Assembly (NCBI GenBank): GCA_025128025.1
Contig: JAHLYR010000013.1
Coordinates: 1-32,524, forward strand
Source of the DNA: Synechococcus sp. CS-1330
GTDB lineage: Bacteria; Cyanobacteriota; Cyanobacteriia; PCC-6307; Cyanobiaceae
Direction: 5' to 3'
DNA: 32,524 nt
Below are positions 24,946-32,483 of the stretch, piece after piece (position 1 is the first letter of the stretch; every line of letters begins with the position of its first letter). The notes beneath the pieces were generated by a model. It saw only the letters and a list, made by a program, of their open reading frames with translations. It searched no databases and was not told the origin of the DNA. Both the position numbers and the translations under genes were made by a program.

Positions 24946-25935
24946 TTGGCACCTAACTCCACGATGGCGCATCCAGTGGGGCAGCCCGGCATCGGCGTTG
25001 GCACTTGGGCCTGGGGAAATCAATTTCTTTGGGGCTACGACCCGAGCCAGGATCCGGTGCTTGAAGCCACCTTCCAGCGGGCTGTGGCCTGCGGCCTGCA
25101 CACCTTTGATACCGCGGACTCCTACGGCACTGGCAGGTTTAACGGCCGCAGTGAGGCCCTTTTGGGCAGCTTTGCGGCGGCCCTACCGGCGGCCCAGCGC
25201 GACCAGCTGCTGGTGGCTACCAAGCTCGCCCCCTTCCCCTGGCGACTGGGGCGCCGCGGCTATGAACGGGCTTTTGCGGCTTCGAAACGGCGCCTTGCCG
25301 GTCGAATTGATTTGGTGCAGTTGCACTGGAGCACGGCTCGCTACGCCCCCTGGCAGGAGGGGCCCCTGCTGGAGGGTCTGGCTGATCTAGTGCAGCAGGG
25401 GGAGGTGGCAGCCCTTGGCGTTTCAAATATGGGGCCCCGTCGCCTGCGGGCGGTGCACCTGCGCTTGGCCGAGCGGGGAGTGCCGCTCAGCAGCCTCCAG
25501 GTACAGCTATCTCTGCTGGCACCCGATCCGATCCAGCCGGGCGGTGTGGCGGAGGTCTGCCGTGAGCTGGGTATCCGTTTGATCGCCTACAGCCCCCTGG
25601 CCCTGGGGCTGCTGGCCAGATCAATGGCGGCTGGGCCTTTGCCGAGGGGGCCAAGGGGGGCTTTGTTCCGCCGGCTAGCTCCCGCCTTGGTTGAGCTCCA
25701 GGCTGAGATGGCCCGAATCGCCGACAATCGCGACGCCAGCCTGGCTGCGGTGGCCCTCAACTGGTGCCGTGCCCACGGCGCTTTGCCGATTCCCGGTCTG
25801 CGGAGGCCGGAGCAGGTGGAGCAGGCCGCGGCGGCCCTGGCCTGGAACCTGTCTGAGCAGGAGCGCCGCCGTTTAGATGATCTGGCGCAGGGATTGCAGG
25901 TGGGCATGCCTGCCAATCCCTTCCTGAGCGACTAG
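24946..25935 (+). CDS. Aldo/keto reductase
   Basis: 329 residues, TIM-barrel NADPH-dependent oxidoreductase. Catalytic tetrad visible: Asp and Tyr in FDTADSYGTG, Lys in VATKLAPFPW, His in DLVQLHWS; the coenzyme-binding end has PIPGLRRPEQVEQAAAALAW. Substrate unknown. Start: TTG 24946 sits 7 nt behind GGGAGGT (24932-24938), a strong ribosome site; ATG 24964 would shorten it by six residues. Its TAG stop overlaps the stop of the convergent hypothetical gene (CTAG, 25932-25935). Confidence 0.87.
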   Translation: MAPNSTMAHPVGQPGIGVGTWAWGNQFLWGYDPSQDPVLEATFQRAVACGLHTFDTADSYGTGRFNGRSEALLGSFAAALPAAQRDQLLVATKLAPFPWRLGRRGYERAFAASKRRLAGRIDLVQLHWSTARYAPWQEGPLLEGLADLVQQGEVAALGVSNMGPRRLRAVHLRLAERGVPLSSLQVQLSLLAPDPIQPGGVAEVCRELGIRLIAYSPLALGLLARSMAAGPLPRGPRGALFRRLAPALVELQAEMARIADNRDASLAAVALNWCRAHGALPIPGLRRPEQVEQAAAALAWNLSEQERRRLDDLAQGLQVGMPANPFLSD

Positions 25936-26621
25936 CCGGCCTGGGGGGCTGGATCGAGGGTGAGCACCACCGGCATGGCCTGGGGGCGTACCAGGGGCAC
26001 CACAGGGCTGGGACCGTGGTCGCCGTGGCTTTCAGCTTCGGCGGCCGCTTCGGGGCCGCAGGCTGCCAGGGCTTCCTGCAGCAGGGAATCGAAGGTGGCT
26101 CCAGGCAGCCGGTGGCGTGCCAGCTCCAGGAAGGCTCGAGCCAGAGACTCACCAGCCGCTGCCCTCAGGGCGGGGTTGTTATGGCGAAGCTGCAGCTCGT
26201 CATCGATTGAGCGCAGGAAGCGCTCCGTGACATCCCGCTTGGTGGAAGCCCGGATCCTGGTGTCCTGTTCGGCCTGGGATAGGAAAGGCTGAGCTTCAAG
26301 CTCCTCAAGCCGGCGGCCCAGGCTTTCAAGCACCTCCCGCGCTTCCTTGGTCACGTGGGCCAGTTGGCCGTCCGAGAGTCGGGGCAGGTCGGCTACATAG
26401 ACCTTGCCGTGATCTCGCAGGGTGAGGAAGGTGGGCCTCACCCCCCCCCGCTGGGGCGCTGCCTGAAGCTCTCGGGGGCGCTGCGGCCGGGTTGGGGCTA
26501 CGGGGCCGGCCGAGCTGCGGCGGCGGGTGATGCGTTGACCAGTGCCGAGGGGAGGTGCAGCGGAGGTGCCCAAGGGGCTTGGGGCCGCTATTCGCTGTGG
26601 TGAACCTATTGATTGCGTCAT
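25932..26621 (-). CDS. Conserved picocyanobacterial hypothetical protein
   Basis: 229 residues. Residues 1-60 are Pro/Arg/Ser-rich and look disordered; 62-84 (RPTFLTLRDHGKVYVADLPRLSD) read like a short beta segment; about 85-190 form a helical region with heptad-like Leu spacing (EAREVLESLGRRLEELEAQ) and FLRSIDDELQLRHNNPALR; the tail is Ala/Glu/Pro-rich. No catalytic motif or membrane helix. Start ATG 26621 has AGGAG (26629-26633) with a 7-nt spacer. Separate from purM upstream by 166 nt, so probably its own promoter. Function unknown. Confidence 0.78.
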   Translation of the reverse strand: MTQSIGSPQRIAAPSPLGTSAAPPLGTGQRITRRRSSAGPVAPTRPQRPRELQAAPQRGGVRPTFLTLRDHGKVYVADLPRLSDGQLAHVTKEAREVLESLGRRLEELEAQPFLSQAEQDTRIRASTKRDVTERFLRSIDDELQLRHNNPALRAAAGESLARAFLELARHRLPGATFDSLLQEALAACGPEAAAEAESHGDHGPSPVVPLVRPQAMPVVLTLDPAPQAG

Positions 26622-26787
26622 GACGCCACTCCTAATACAACTACGTATGGCTCGAACATCGCCCTGGCTCAGGAACCGGGGCGATAGGTGTTGATCAACT
26701 TCGAGGTCAGCACCCTAGGCAGGAGAGCGGCTTCCGACTGGGCCAGCAGCCCACTCTGATGCAATTGGCCATTGGCAGCCGGGCTGC
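26622..26787. other. Spacer between purM and the hypothetical gene, with two inverted repeats
   Basis: Contains GCAGCCC (26746-26752) and GGGCTGC (26781-26787), starting directly after the purM stop and spaced 28 nt, and ATCGCCC (26658-26664) with GGGCGAT (26679-26685), spaced 14 nt. Neither is followed by a T-run. The first may end purM; the second could be an operator or terminator. The downstream gene's promoter should also lie here. Confidence 0.4.
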
Positions 26788-27843
26788 TTAAGCGCTGAAG
26801 GGAAGTCCTGCCAGCGGCTGCTCACCAGCACTGCCGTTGGCCACCGAGCCCAGCTCCCAGGCCTCGTAGCCGCAGTCTTGGCAGATTGCGAGAGCTTGAT
26901 CAGCTGCAGTTGCCGGCACCACCAGGCAGTAGCCCACCCCCAAATTGAAGGTGTTCCAGAGATCGGCCTCCGGCACCTCGCCGGCTTGCTGCAGCCAGTG
27001 GAACAGAGCTGGACGCTGCCAGCTAGTTGGGTCGATCACGCCGTGCACTCCAGAGGGCAGGCAGCGGGGCAGGTTTTCAGGCAGGCCGCCGCCGGTGATG
27101 TGGGCCATGCCGTTTATGGGCACCTTGCTGGCAAGCAAGGCTTTGACCAGGGTTCCGTACAGACGGGTGGGAGCGAGCAGGGCGTCTATCAGGCTTTGGT
27201 TGCTGTTGGGCAGGGTCGTGAGTTCATCGACAGCCTGGCTCTCAAGAATGCGGCGGACCAGGCTGAAGCCATTGCTATGGACCCCACTGCTGGCCACCGC
27301 CAGGATGCGATCCCCTGCACTAACGGCTCGTCCATCGATCAGTGCGCTTGCCTCGACCACGGCCACGCAGAAACCGGCCAGGTCGTAGCGGCCCGGGGCA
27401 TAGAAGCCAGGCATTTCGGCTGTTTCGCCGCCAAGCAGGGCGCAGCCGCTTTGGCGGCAGCCGTCGGCGATGCCCTCCACCACCTCAGCCATGGCCTCCG
27501 GGCTGAGCTTGCCTGTGGCGATGTAATCAAGGAAGAAAAGCGGCTCGGCCCCGCTGGTGATTACGTCGTTGACGCACATCGCCACCAAGTCGATGCCCAC
27601 ATCGTGGTGGCGGCCATAGGCCTGAGCCAGCTCAAGCTTGGTGCCAACCCCGTCGGTGCCGGAGACCAGCAGGGGATCCCGCAGCCCGGCGGGCAGTCGG
27701 CATAGACCCCCGAAGCCTCCGAGCTCGCCCACAACCTCAGGGCGCCGGGTGGCTTCAACACTGGAGCGGATCCGCTCCACAAACTCCCGGCCTGCGACCA
27801 CATCCACCCCGGCTGTGCGGTAGTCCATCCCCTGCGAACCCAT
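26788..27843 (-). CDS. purM: Phosphoribosylformylglycinamidine cyclo-ligase (AIR synthetase)
   Basis: 351 residues. Landmarks: [114 protein letters not shown]. Converts FGAM to AIR with ATP in purine synthesis. Start: ATG 27843 has GGAG with a 6-nt spacer; ATG 27828 (MDYRTAG) is the usual family start and equally possible. Upstream coding potential toward 28014 lacks resemblance. Confidence 0.95.
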   Translation of the reverse strand: MGSQGMDYRTAGVDVVAGREFVERIRSSVEATRRPEVVGELGGFGGLCRLPAGLRDPLLVSGTDGVGTKLELAQAYGRHHDVGIDLVAMCVNDVITSGAEPLFFLDYIATGKLSPEAMAEVVEGIADGCRQSGCALLGGETAEMPGFYAPGRYDLAGFCVAVVEASALIDGRAVSAGDRILAVASSGVHSNGFSLVRRILESQAVDELTTLPNSNQSLIDALLAPTRLYGTLVKALLASKVPINGMAHITGGGLPENLPRCLPSGVHGVIDPTSWQRPALFHWLQQAGEVPEADLWNTFNLGVGYCLVVPATAADQALAICQDCGYEAWELGSVANGSAGEQPLAGLPFSA

Positions 27844-28218
27844 CTGCAGCTCCGATCCTCTGATGCCACCTGCCCAAATTCGGGGCCAATTGCTCGATTG
27901 GCACCTCAAGTGATTAGCTGCGCTGATGATTGTGATTCGGGTCGCTGATCCTTGGTGACCTTGTCGACCCCCGCTCAGGCCTGTAGGCGCCTGCCCTGGC
28001 CGCTTGGATGACAATTGCTGATCAATCTTTTGGGTGTCGTTTTTGACCGAAACGGCCGGCTGAAGCAGTTAACTTTGCCCTGTCGTCAATTCCCGATAGG
28101 AACCCCGAACGCGAATTCGTATCTCAACTCCATTCAGTTTGAGAGCGAATCCAACGCTGACGAATCACTAATTGCCTTTGGCTGGTGATTGCCGCAATAG
28201 CGGCGAGTTTCGTTTGTT
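27844..28218. promoter_or_regulatory. 375-nt divergent control region between purM and rlpA, with hairpins
   Basis: No gene seen. Near purM, GCCAAT (27885-27890) and ATTGGC (27897-27902) form a small perfect inverted repeat. Near rlpA an 11-bp imperfect hairpin pairs 28115-28119 and 28122-28127 with 28139-28144 and 28146-28150 (11-nt loop), and a second hairpin GCCGC-AATA-GCGGC (28191-28204) lies 14 nt before the rlpA ATG. The last could affect ribosome access. AT content is higher than in the neighbouring genes, as expected for promoters. Confidence 0.45.
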
Positions 28219-28770
28219 ATGCGCAGCACCTTCTCCCTTGGGGCCCTCGCCCTGCTTCTCTCCGGCAGTGCTTTGGTTCCCGCCATCGCCGAGTCCAGCC
28301 TCGCCGCAACCAGCAACGATGCTGTAGCGATGGCTGTATCCAGCCCTGAGCCCCAAGGCCCCAAGCCTGCAGTCGCCATCCGCGAGGTCGATGTGGAGCT
28401 GTCACCAAGTGACACCCAGATCAAGCAGGCTCCCCCGACCCGTATCGCTCCTGCTCCAAAGCCAGCGCCCCGTGTGGTGCACAGCTCCAAGGGTCAGGCA
28501 AGTTGGTACGGCCCCGGATTCTTTGGAAACCGCACTGCCAACGGCGAAGTTTTTCGTCCTGGCACCCTCACGGCGGCCCACCGCACCCTGCCTTTCGGCA
28601 CCAAAGTGCGCGTGACCAACCTTTGGAACGGCCGCACCGCCGTGGTGCGCATTAATGACCGGGGTCCTTTCCATGGCAACCGTGTCATTGACATTGCCCA
28701 TGGGGCTGCCCAGTCCCTAGGCCTCACAGCCAGTGGCGTGGCCCAAGTGCGTCTCGAAGTGCTCCAGTGA
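28219..28770 (+). CDS. RlpA-like double-psi beta-barrel protein (septal ring/lytic transglycosylase family)
   Basis: 183 residues: signal peptide (about 1-24, ending VPAIAES), a Pro/Ala-rich linker (about 40-90), and a C-terminal double-psi beta-barrel with the RlpA signature GQASWYGPGFFGNRTANGEVF, LTAAHRTLPFGTKVRVTNL, VVRINDRGPFHGNRVIDIAHGAA. No SPOR domain. Family members bind or cleave peptidoglycan strands at division sites; activity here is inferred. No lipobox Cys is seen, so secreted rather than lipid-anchored. Start ATG 28219. A strong terminator follows. Confidence 0.88.
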   Translation: MRSTFSLGALALLLSGSALVPAIAESSLAATSNDAVAMAVSSPEPQGPKPAVAIREVDVELSPSDTQIKQAPPTRIAPAPKPAPRVVHSSKGQASWYGPGFFGNRTANGEVFRPGTLTAAHRTLPFGTKVRVTNLWNGRTAVVRINDRGPFHGNRVIDIAHGAAQSLGLTASGVAQVRLEVLQ

Positions 28771-28798
28771 GCTGAGCCAATCAGGCTCCCTTGATCAG

Positions 28799-28829
28799 CC
28801 CATCCGCCAATCTGGCGGGTGGGTTTTTT
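28799..28829 (+). terminator. Intrinsic terminator of rlpA
   Basis: 10-bp stem CCCATCCGCC / GGCGGGTGGG (one G-U pair), 5-nt loop, then six T. A smaller stem GAGCC-AATCA-GGCTC lies just before it (28774-28788). The 3' arm overlaps the first possible start codon of panC-cmk (GTG 28819). Confidence 0.92.
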
Positions 28830-30414
28830 GTTGGCTGCCGCCGCTCTTTCCTTGGACCTGCTCGAAACATGCCAAGACCTAGCCGCCTGGCGGCAGCAGC
28901 AGCAGGGCCCCCTGCATTTCGTGCCCACGATGGGGGCCCTGCATGAGGGTCATCAGCAGCTAATTCGCCGGGCAGCGGTACTGAGGCAAGGGTCAGGCCA
29001 GCCCCCATCTGTGTTGCTGAGTGTGTTTGTCAATCCCCTGCAGTTCAGCCCTGGGGAAGATCTCGAGTCCTATCCCCGGGACCTCCGCTCCGATATTGAG
29101 TTAGCCGTCGCCGCCGGTGCCACGGCCCTGTTTGCTCCCAGCGTGGCGGAGATCTACCCCCGGGGCGAGGCCGGCTTGACCCGGGTGGTGCCGCCTTTGC
29201 TTTTGCGCCAGGGGCTCTGTGGCCGCCACCGGCCCCAGCACTTTGAGGGGGTGGCCACCGTGGTGATTCGCTTGTTAACCCTGGTGCGCCCTGATCTCCT
29301 GCTGCTTGGCGAAAAGGATTGGCAGCAGTTGGTGATCCTGAGGCGGGTGGTGGCGGATCTGGGCTTGCCGCTTCGCATTCAGGGCTGCCCCACAGTGCGG
29401 GAGGCCGATGGGCTCGCCTGCAGCTCCCGCAACCGTCGCCTTTCCCCCTCCCAGCGCCAGCAGGCCGCGGCGCTGCCCGCTGGCCTGGCTGCTGCGGCTG
29501 CCCAAGTGCGCGGCGGTCTCTCCCAGACCACAGAGCTGACTTCCCAGCTGGCCCAGCAGCTGGAAGCGGCGGGCCTGAGGGTGGATTATGTGGAGCTTGT
29601 GGCTCCCAATAGCCTGGAGCCATTGCAGCAAGTGCAAGGCCTGGCCCTGCTCGCCGCTGCGGTGCACTGCGGTTCAAGCCGCCTGATCGACCATTGTTTT
29701 CTGATGTCTCGTCTGCCGATCGTTGCCATTGATGGACCAGCGGGGGCGGGCAAGAGCACCGTCACCCGTGCCTTTGCGCGCCAGATGGGTCTGGTTTATC
29801 TAGATACCGGCGCCATGTACCGGGCCCTGACCTGGTGGGTGCTGCGCCAGGGAGCCGACCCTGCCGATGCGGCGGCTGTGGAACCCCTTCTGCTGGGCCT
29901 GGATCTGCAGCTCAGTGCCGGCGGCGCCGGCGAGCAGCTGGTGAGCATCAATGGCTTCGACGTGACCGAGGCGATTCGCAGCCCGGAGGTAACGGCCCAG
30001 GTTTCCCTGGTGGCTGCCCACGGCTGTGTGCGCCAGGCCCTCACGGCCCAGCAGCAGGCCATGGGGCTTAAGGGGGGGTTGGTGGCTGAGGGCCGTGACA
30101 TAGGCACCGCCGTTTTTCCCGACGCTGAGCTCAAGGTTTTTCTCACGGCCACTGCGGCGGAGCGGGCCCGCCGCCGCGCCCAAGACCTCGAGAGCCGGGG
30201 CTTTGCGGTGCCTCCGCTGGTTGAGCTGGAGGCCCAGATAACTGCCCGTGATCAGCAGGACTCAAGCCGGGAGGTTGCGCCGCTGTGCCAGGCAGCGGAT
30301 GCGGTGGAGCTGGTTACGGACGGTATGGCCATTGAGGCTGTGATCCAGGCTCTGGTGGATCTGTTCCGCCAGAGGGTTCCGGAGGAGGCCTGGCCGGGTG
30401 CTGACGGCGTTTAG
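28819..30414 (+). CDS. panC/cmk: Bifunctional pantoate-beta-alanine ligase / cytidylate kinase
   Basis: 531 residues. PanC part (to about 290): FVPTMGALHEGH (nucleotide-binding HxGH), GRHRPQHFEGVATVV, LLGEKDWQQL, CSSRNRRLS. Cmk part from about 296: AIDGPAGAGKSTVTRAFARQMG with P-loop, YLDTGAMYRA, EGRDIGTAVFPDAELKVFLTA, RDQQDSSREVAPL. The fusion is a known cyanobacterial trait and joins pantothenate/CoA supply to CMP phosphorylation. Start is unclear: no ATG exists between the in-frame stop at 28792 and the conserved domain. GTG 28819 lies in the rlpA terminator; TTG at 28828, 28831 or 28852 are alternatives, and TTG 28852 gives the most PanC-like N-terminus. Stop overlaps the phosphatase stop by 4 nt. 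Confidence 0.93.
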   Translation: MGFLLAAAALSLDLLETCQDLAAWRQQQQGPLHFVPTMGALHEGHQQLIRRAAVLRQGSGQPPSVLLSVFVNPLQFSPGEDLESYPRDLRSDIELAVAAGATALFAPSVAEIYPRGEAGLTRVVPPLLLRQGLCGRHRPQHFEGVATVVIRLLTLVRPDLLLLGEKDWQQLVILRRVVADLGLPLRIQGCPTVREADGLACSSRNRRLSPSQRQQAAALPAGLAAAAAQVRGGLSQTTELTSQLAQQLEAAGLRVDYVELVAPNSLEPLQQVQGLALLAAAVHCGSSRLIDHCFLMSRLPIVAIDGPAGAGKSTVTRAFARQMGLVYLDTGAMYRALTWWVLRQGADPADAAAVEPLLLGLDLQLSAGGAGEQLVSINGFDVTEAIRSPEVTAQVSLVAAHGCVRQALTAQQQAMGLKGGLVAEGRDIGTAVFPDAELKVFLTATAAERARRRAQDLESRGFAVPPLVELEAQITARDQQDSSREVAPLCQAADAVELVTDGMAIEAVIQALVDLFRQRVPEEAWPGADGV

Positions 30415-30884
30415 TCGTCTATGGCCTGCAGCAGGCCGCTGCAGGCGTCTTCCAGCAGGTCGAGAACGTGCTCAAATCCCTCGGCTCCCCCGTAGTAGGG
30501 ATCGGGCACTTCGCTGAGATCAAACCGGCTGCGATAGCTAAGCAGGGGCTCGATGCGGGCGACGCTGCTGCCGCCAGCCTCCTGGACTAGGGCCTGCACC
30601 TGACTCTGGTTGCTGGCGTCCATGGTGAGGATGTGGTCGAAGCGGTTGAGGTCGGCCAGCGCCAGCTGGCGCGCCTTGCTCGCTAGGTGAATGCCGCGGC
30701 GGCTGGCGGCTGCGCGCATGCGGGCATCGGCAGCCTTGCCCACATGCCAGCCACCGGTGCCAGCTGAATCCACCACAAAGCGGTCACCAGCCTGAGATTG
30801 CTCCAGCAGGTGCAAAAACATCCCTTCAGCGGCTGGGGAGCGGCAGATGTTGCCCAGGCAGACAAACAGCACCCGTTTTTTCAT
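30411..30884 (-). CDS. Low-molecular-weight protein-tyrosine phosphatase
   Basis: 157 residues. The active-site loop CLGNICRS has Cys9 and Arg15 (C-x5-R-S) at the very N-terminus, and the general acid Asp128 lies in DPYYGG. Intact in all visible catalytic positions. Dephosphorylates phosphotyrosine proteins; arsenate reductase is the main homologue alternative but the DPYYGG loop favours phosphatase. Its ATG at 30884 overlaps the cpcF stop by 4 nt (ATGA), so translation is likely coupled to the phycocyanin lyase genes. Its stop overlaps that of panC-cmk, tail to tail. Confidence 0.92.
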   Translation of the reverse strand: MKKRVLFVCLGNICRSPAAEGMFLHLLEQSQAGDRFVVDSAGTGGWHVGKAADARMRAAASRRGIHLASKARQLALADLNRFDHILTMDASNQSQVQALVQEAGGSSVARIEPLLSYRSRFDLSEVPDPYYGGAEGFEHVLDLLEDACSGLLQAIDD

Positions 30885-31525
30885 TGCAGCTCCAGCCGTG
30901 AAAGGGCCAACTTGGCGCGCCTCTGCACCACCGGAGGAGTGCCATCAGCCGCTTCCTGGAGTGTGAGCAGGCCCTGTTGGGCCAGCTGCCTCTCAGGGCC
31001 TTCCGCGGGCAGGCCAGCTGCCAGCAACTCCAGCCCCACTGCCACCGCGTAGCGCACCACCCACTCGCCGTCGCTGGTGGCGGCCAGTAGGGCTCCTAGG
31101 CACTGGCGCTGGACGTCCTGTTGTTGGTCAGGGGGGAGCTCGGCCAGTTGCAGCTGGCCGAGCCCCTTGGCGGCAGCCCGGCGCACGCTGGCAGCTACGT
31201 CGCTGCCGAGGGCATCGAGCAGCAGTTCTAGCCCGCGCACATCGCCGATGCCGGCGAGGGCGCGCACGGCCCAGGCCCGGGCCCCGTAGTTTTCGGGGTC
31301 GAGCTGCAATAGGGCATCCACGGCAGCTGTCCCCAGGCAGATCAGCCCCTCCACGGCGGCTACCGCCGCACCGGGGTTGTTGAAGCCCAACACCTCCACC
31401 AGCACCGGAGCGGCGCGGGCATCGGCGCAGCTGGCCAGTTCCTGGGTGGCTTGCAGTAGGGCCAGGGCACTGCCGGCCTGTTGCAGGGCTGCGATCCGGG
31501 CTGTCACCGGTGAATCCATGCTCAT
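30881..31525 (-). CDS. cpcF: Phycocyanobilin lyase subunit CpcF
   Basis: 214 residues of HEAT/PBS-lyase repeats: VLVEVLGFNNPGAAVAAVEGLICLG, YGARAWAVRALAGIGDVRGLELLLDAL, ASVRRAAAKGLGQL, WVVRYAVAVGLELLA, and VQRRAKLALSRLELQ at the end. With CpcE it attaches phycocyanobilin to the alpha-84 Cys of phycocyanin (and can remove or transfer it). Bilin or subunit specificity cannot be read from sequence alone; RpcF/PecF relatives are the alternative. Start ATG 31525 (or 31519), coupled to the cpcE stop by a 4-nt overlap. Confidence 0.87.
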   Translation of the reverse strand: MSMDSPVTARIAALQQAGSALALLQATQELASCADARAAPVLVEVLGFNNPGAAVAAVEGLICLGTAAVDALLQLDPENYGARAWAVRALAGIGDVRGLELLLDALGSDVAASVRRAAAKGLGQLQLAELPPDQQQDVQRQCLGALLAATSDGEWVVRYAVAVGLELLAAGLPAEGPERQLAQQGLLTLQEAADGTPPVVQRRAKLALSRLELQ

Positions 31526-32349
31526 AGCAAGGCGTCCATGCAGGCCAGCAGGGCCTCGTCGCCGGGGTCGCCGCTGCCCTGTTCCACCAGCCCCCGCAGG
31601 GCCATCAATTTCAGACTGTTCTCGGCCAGGGTGGCGGCAATGGCTTTAAATCCGGGCCGCCAGCCGGCGGCACCTAGGTCCATCAGTGCTGCACGACGCA
31701 CCTGCAGCTGGGGATGGTCAAGTAGGTCCACAAGCAGTTCCCCCCAGCGGGCCTCACCGCTTAATTGCAGCAGGGTGCGCGCCGCAGCGCTGCGGATCAG
31801 GGGGCGCTCGTGGGCGATGAAGGGTTTCACCACGGCCAGCACCCGCGGCTCGTTGACGCCGATGTCACCCAGGGCTTCCAGCAGGGCTTCGCAGGGTTCC
31901 ACCAGGCGGGGGCTGTTGGCCTGCTGGGCGCCGGCCACGGCGGGGCCGCTGGCTAACCTCTCGCAGAGAGCTTCAATGGCTTCACTGGCCGCGAGTTGGC
32001 CCAGGGCCCGAGCTGCCGCTTCCCGTAGTCCGTCGTCGGCATCCTGCAGGGTGTCGAGCAGATCGGGGATGGCCGCCTGCGCTGCTGGGGCCAGTTTGCC
32101 GAGGGCGCGGGCGGCATTGCGGGCTACCGCGTTCTCCTCCACGCCGGCCCCACTATCCCTGGGCCGGCGTTGTCGCAGGGCTTGTTGCAACAGGGGCACC
32201 GCTTCCGGGTGCTGGCTGCGCATCCGGCCCAGCCACCAAGCTCCGTAGTACTGCTGGGAGGAGTCTTCGCTCTGGCGGAGCCGGTGCAGGGCTTCCTGCT
32301 CACTGATGGGTTCGCCTGCCTGGGGGTGGCTGGCGTCGGCGTCGGCCAT
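31522..32349 (-). CDS. cpcE: Phycocyanobilin lyase subunit CpcE
   Basis: 275 residues. Near the N-terminus the CpcE-like SSQQYYGAWWLGRMRSQHPEAV, then repeated HEAT-type helices: VARNAARALGKLAPAAQAAIPDLL, DGLREAAARALGQLAASEAIEALCERL, CEALLEALGDIG, PLIRSAAARTLLQLSG, QVRRAALMDLGAAGW, ending LKLMALRGLVEQ. Works as a heterodimer with CpcF. Start ATG 32349; the frame upstream runs through two terminator hairpins and is not coding. Position after tandem terminators suggests it lies downstream of another phycobilisome gene outside the window. Confidence 0.87.
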   Translation of the reverse strand: MADADASHPQAGEPISEQEALHRLRQSEDSSQQYYGAWWLGRMRSQHPEAVPLLQQALRQRRPRDSGAGVEENAVARNAARALGKLAPAAQAAIPDLLDTLQDADDGLREAAARALGQLAASEAIEALCERLASGPAVAGAQQANSPRLVEPCEALLEALGDIGVNEPRVLAVVKPFIAHERPLIRSAAARTLLQLSGEARWGELLVDLLDHPQLQVRRAALMDLGAAGWRPGFKAIAATLAENSLKLMALRGLVEQGSGDPGDEALLACMDALL

Positions 32350-32428
32350 GGGTGCTGTCGCGAGACGCGGGCTCCTAGTGATGTTGCCAGCCCCAGCGCC
32401 GCTGGGTCTCCCTTTGCTGAAAGAGAGC

Positions 32429-32450
32429 AAAAAAAGCTCCCTTTCGGGAG
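32429..32450 (-). terminator. Second tandem terminator upstream of cpcE
   Basis: On the minus strand a 5-bp stem CTCCC/GGGAG capped by a GAAA tetraloop, then one C and seven T (A7 at 32429-32435 on the plus strand). It is the downstream member of a pair with near-identical stem-loops. Confidence 0.8.
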
Positions 32451-32459
32451 GGGGGCAAA

Positions 32460-32483
32460 TAAAAAGGCTCCCTTTCGGGAGCC
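32460..32483 (-). terminator. First tandem terminator upstream of cpcE
   Basis: On the minus strand a perfect 7-bp stem GGCTCCC/GGGAGCC with a GAAA tetraloop, followed by five T, one A and three T. It should end a gene that lies beyond the right edge of the window on the minus strand. Any cpcE transcription from that gene's promoter must read through both hairpins. Confidence 0.9.
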
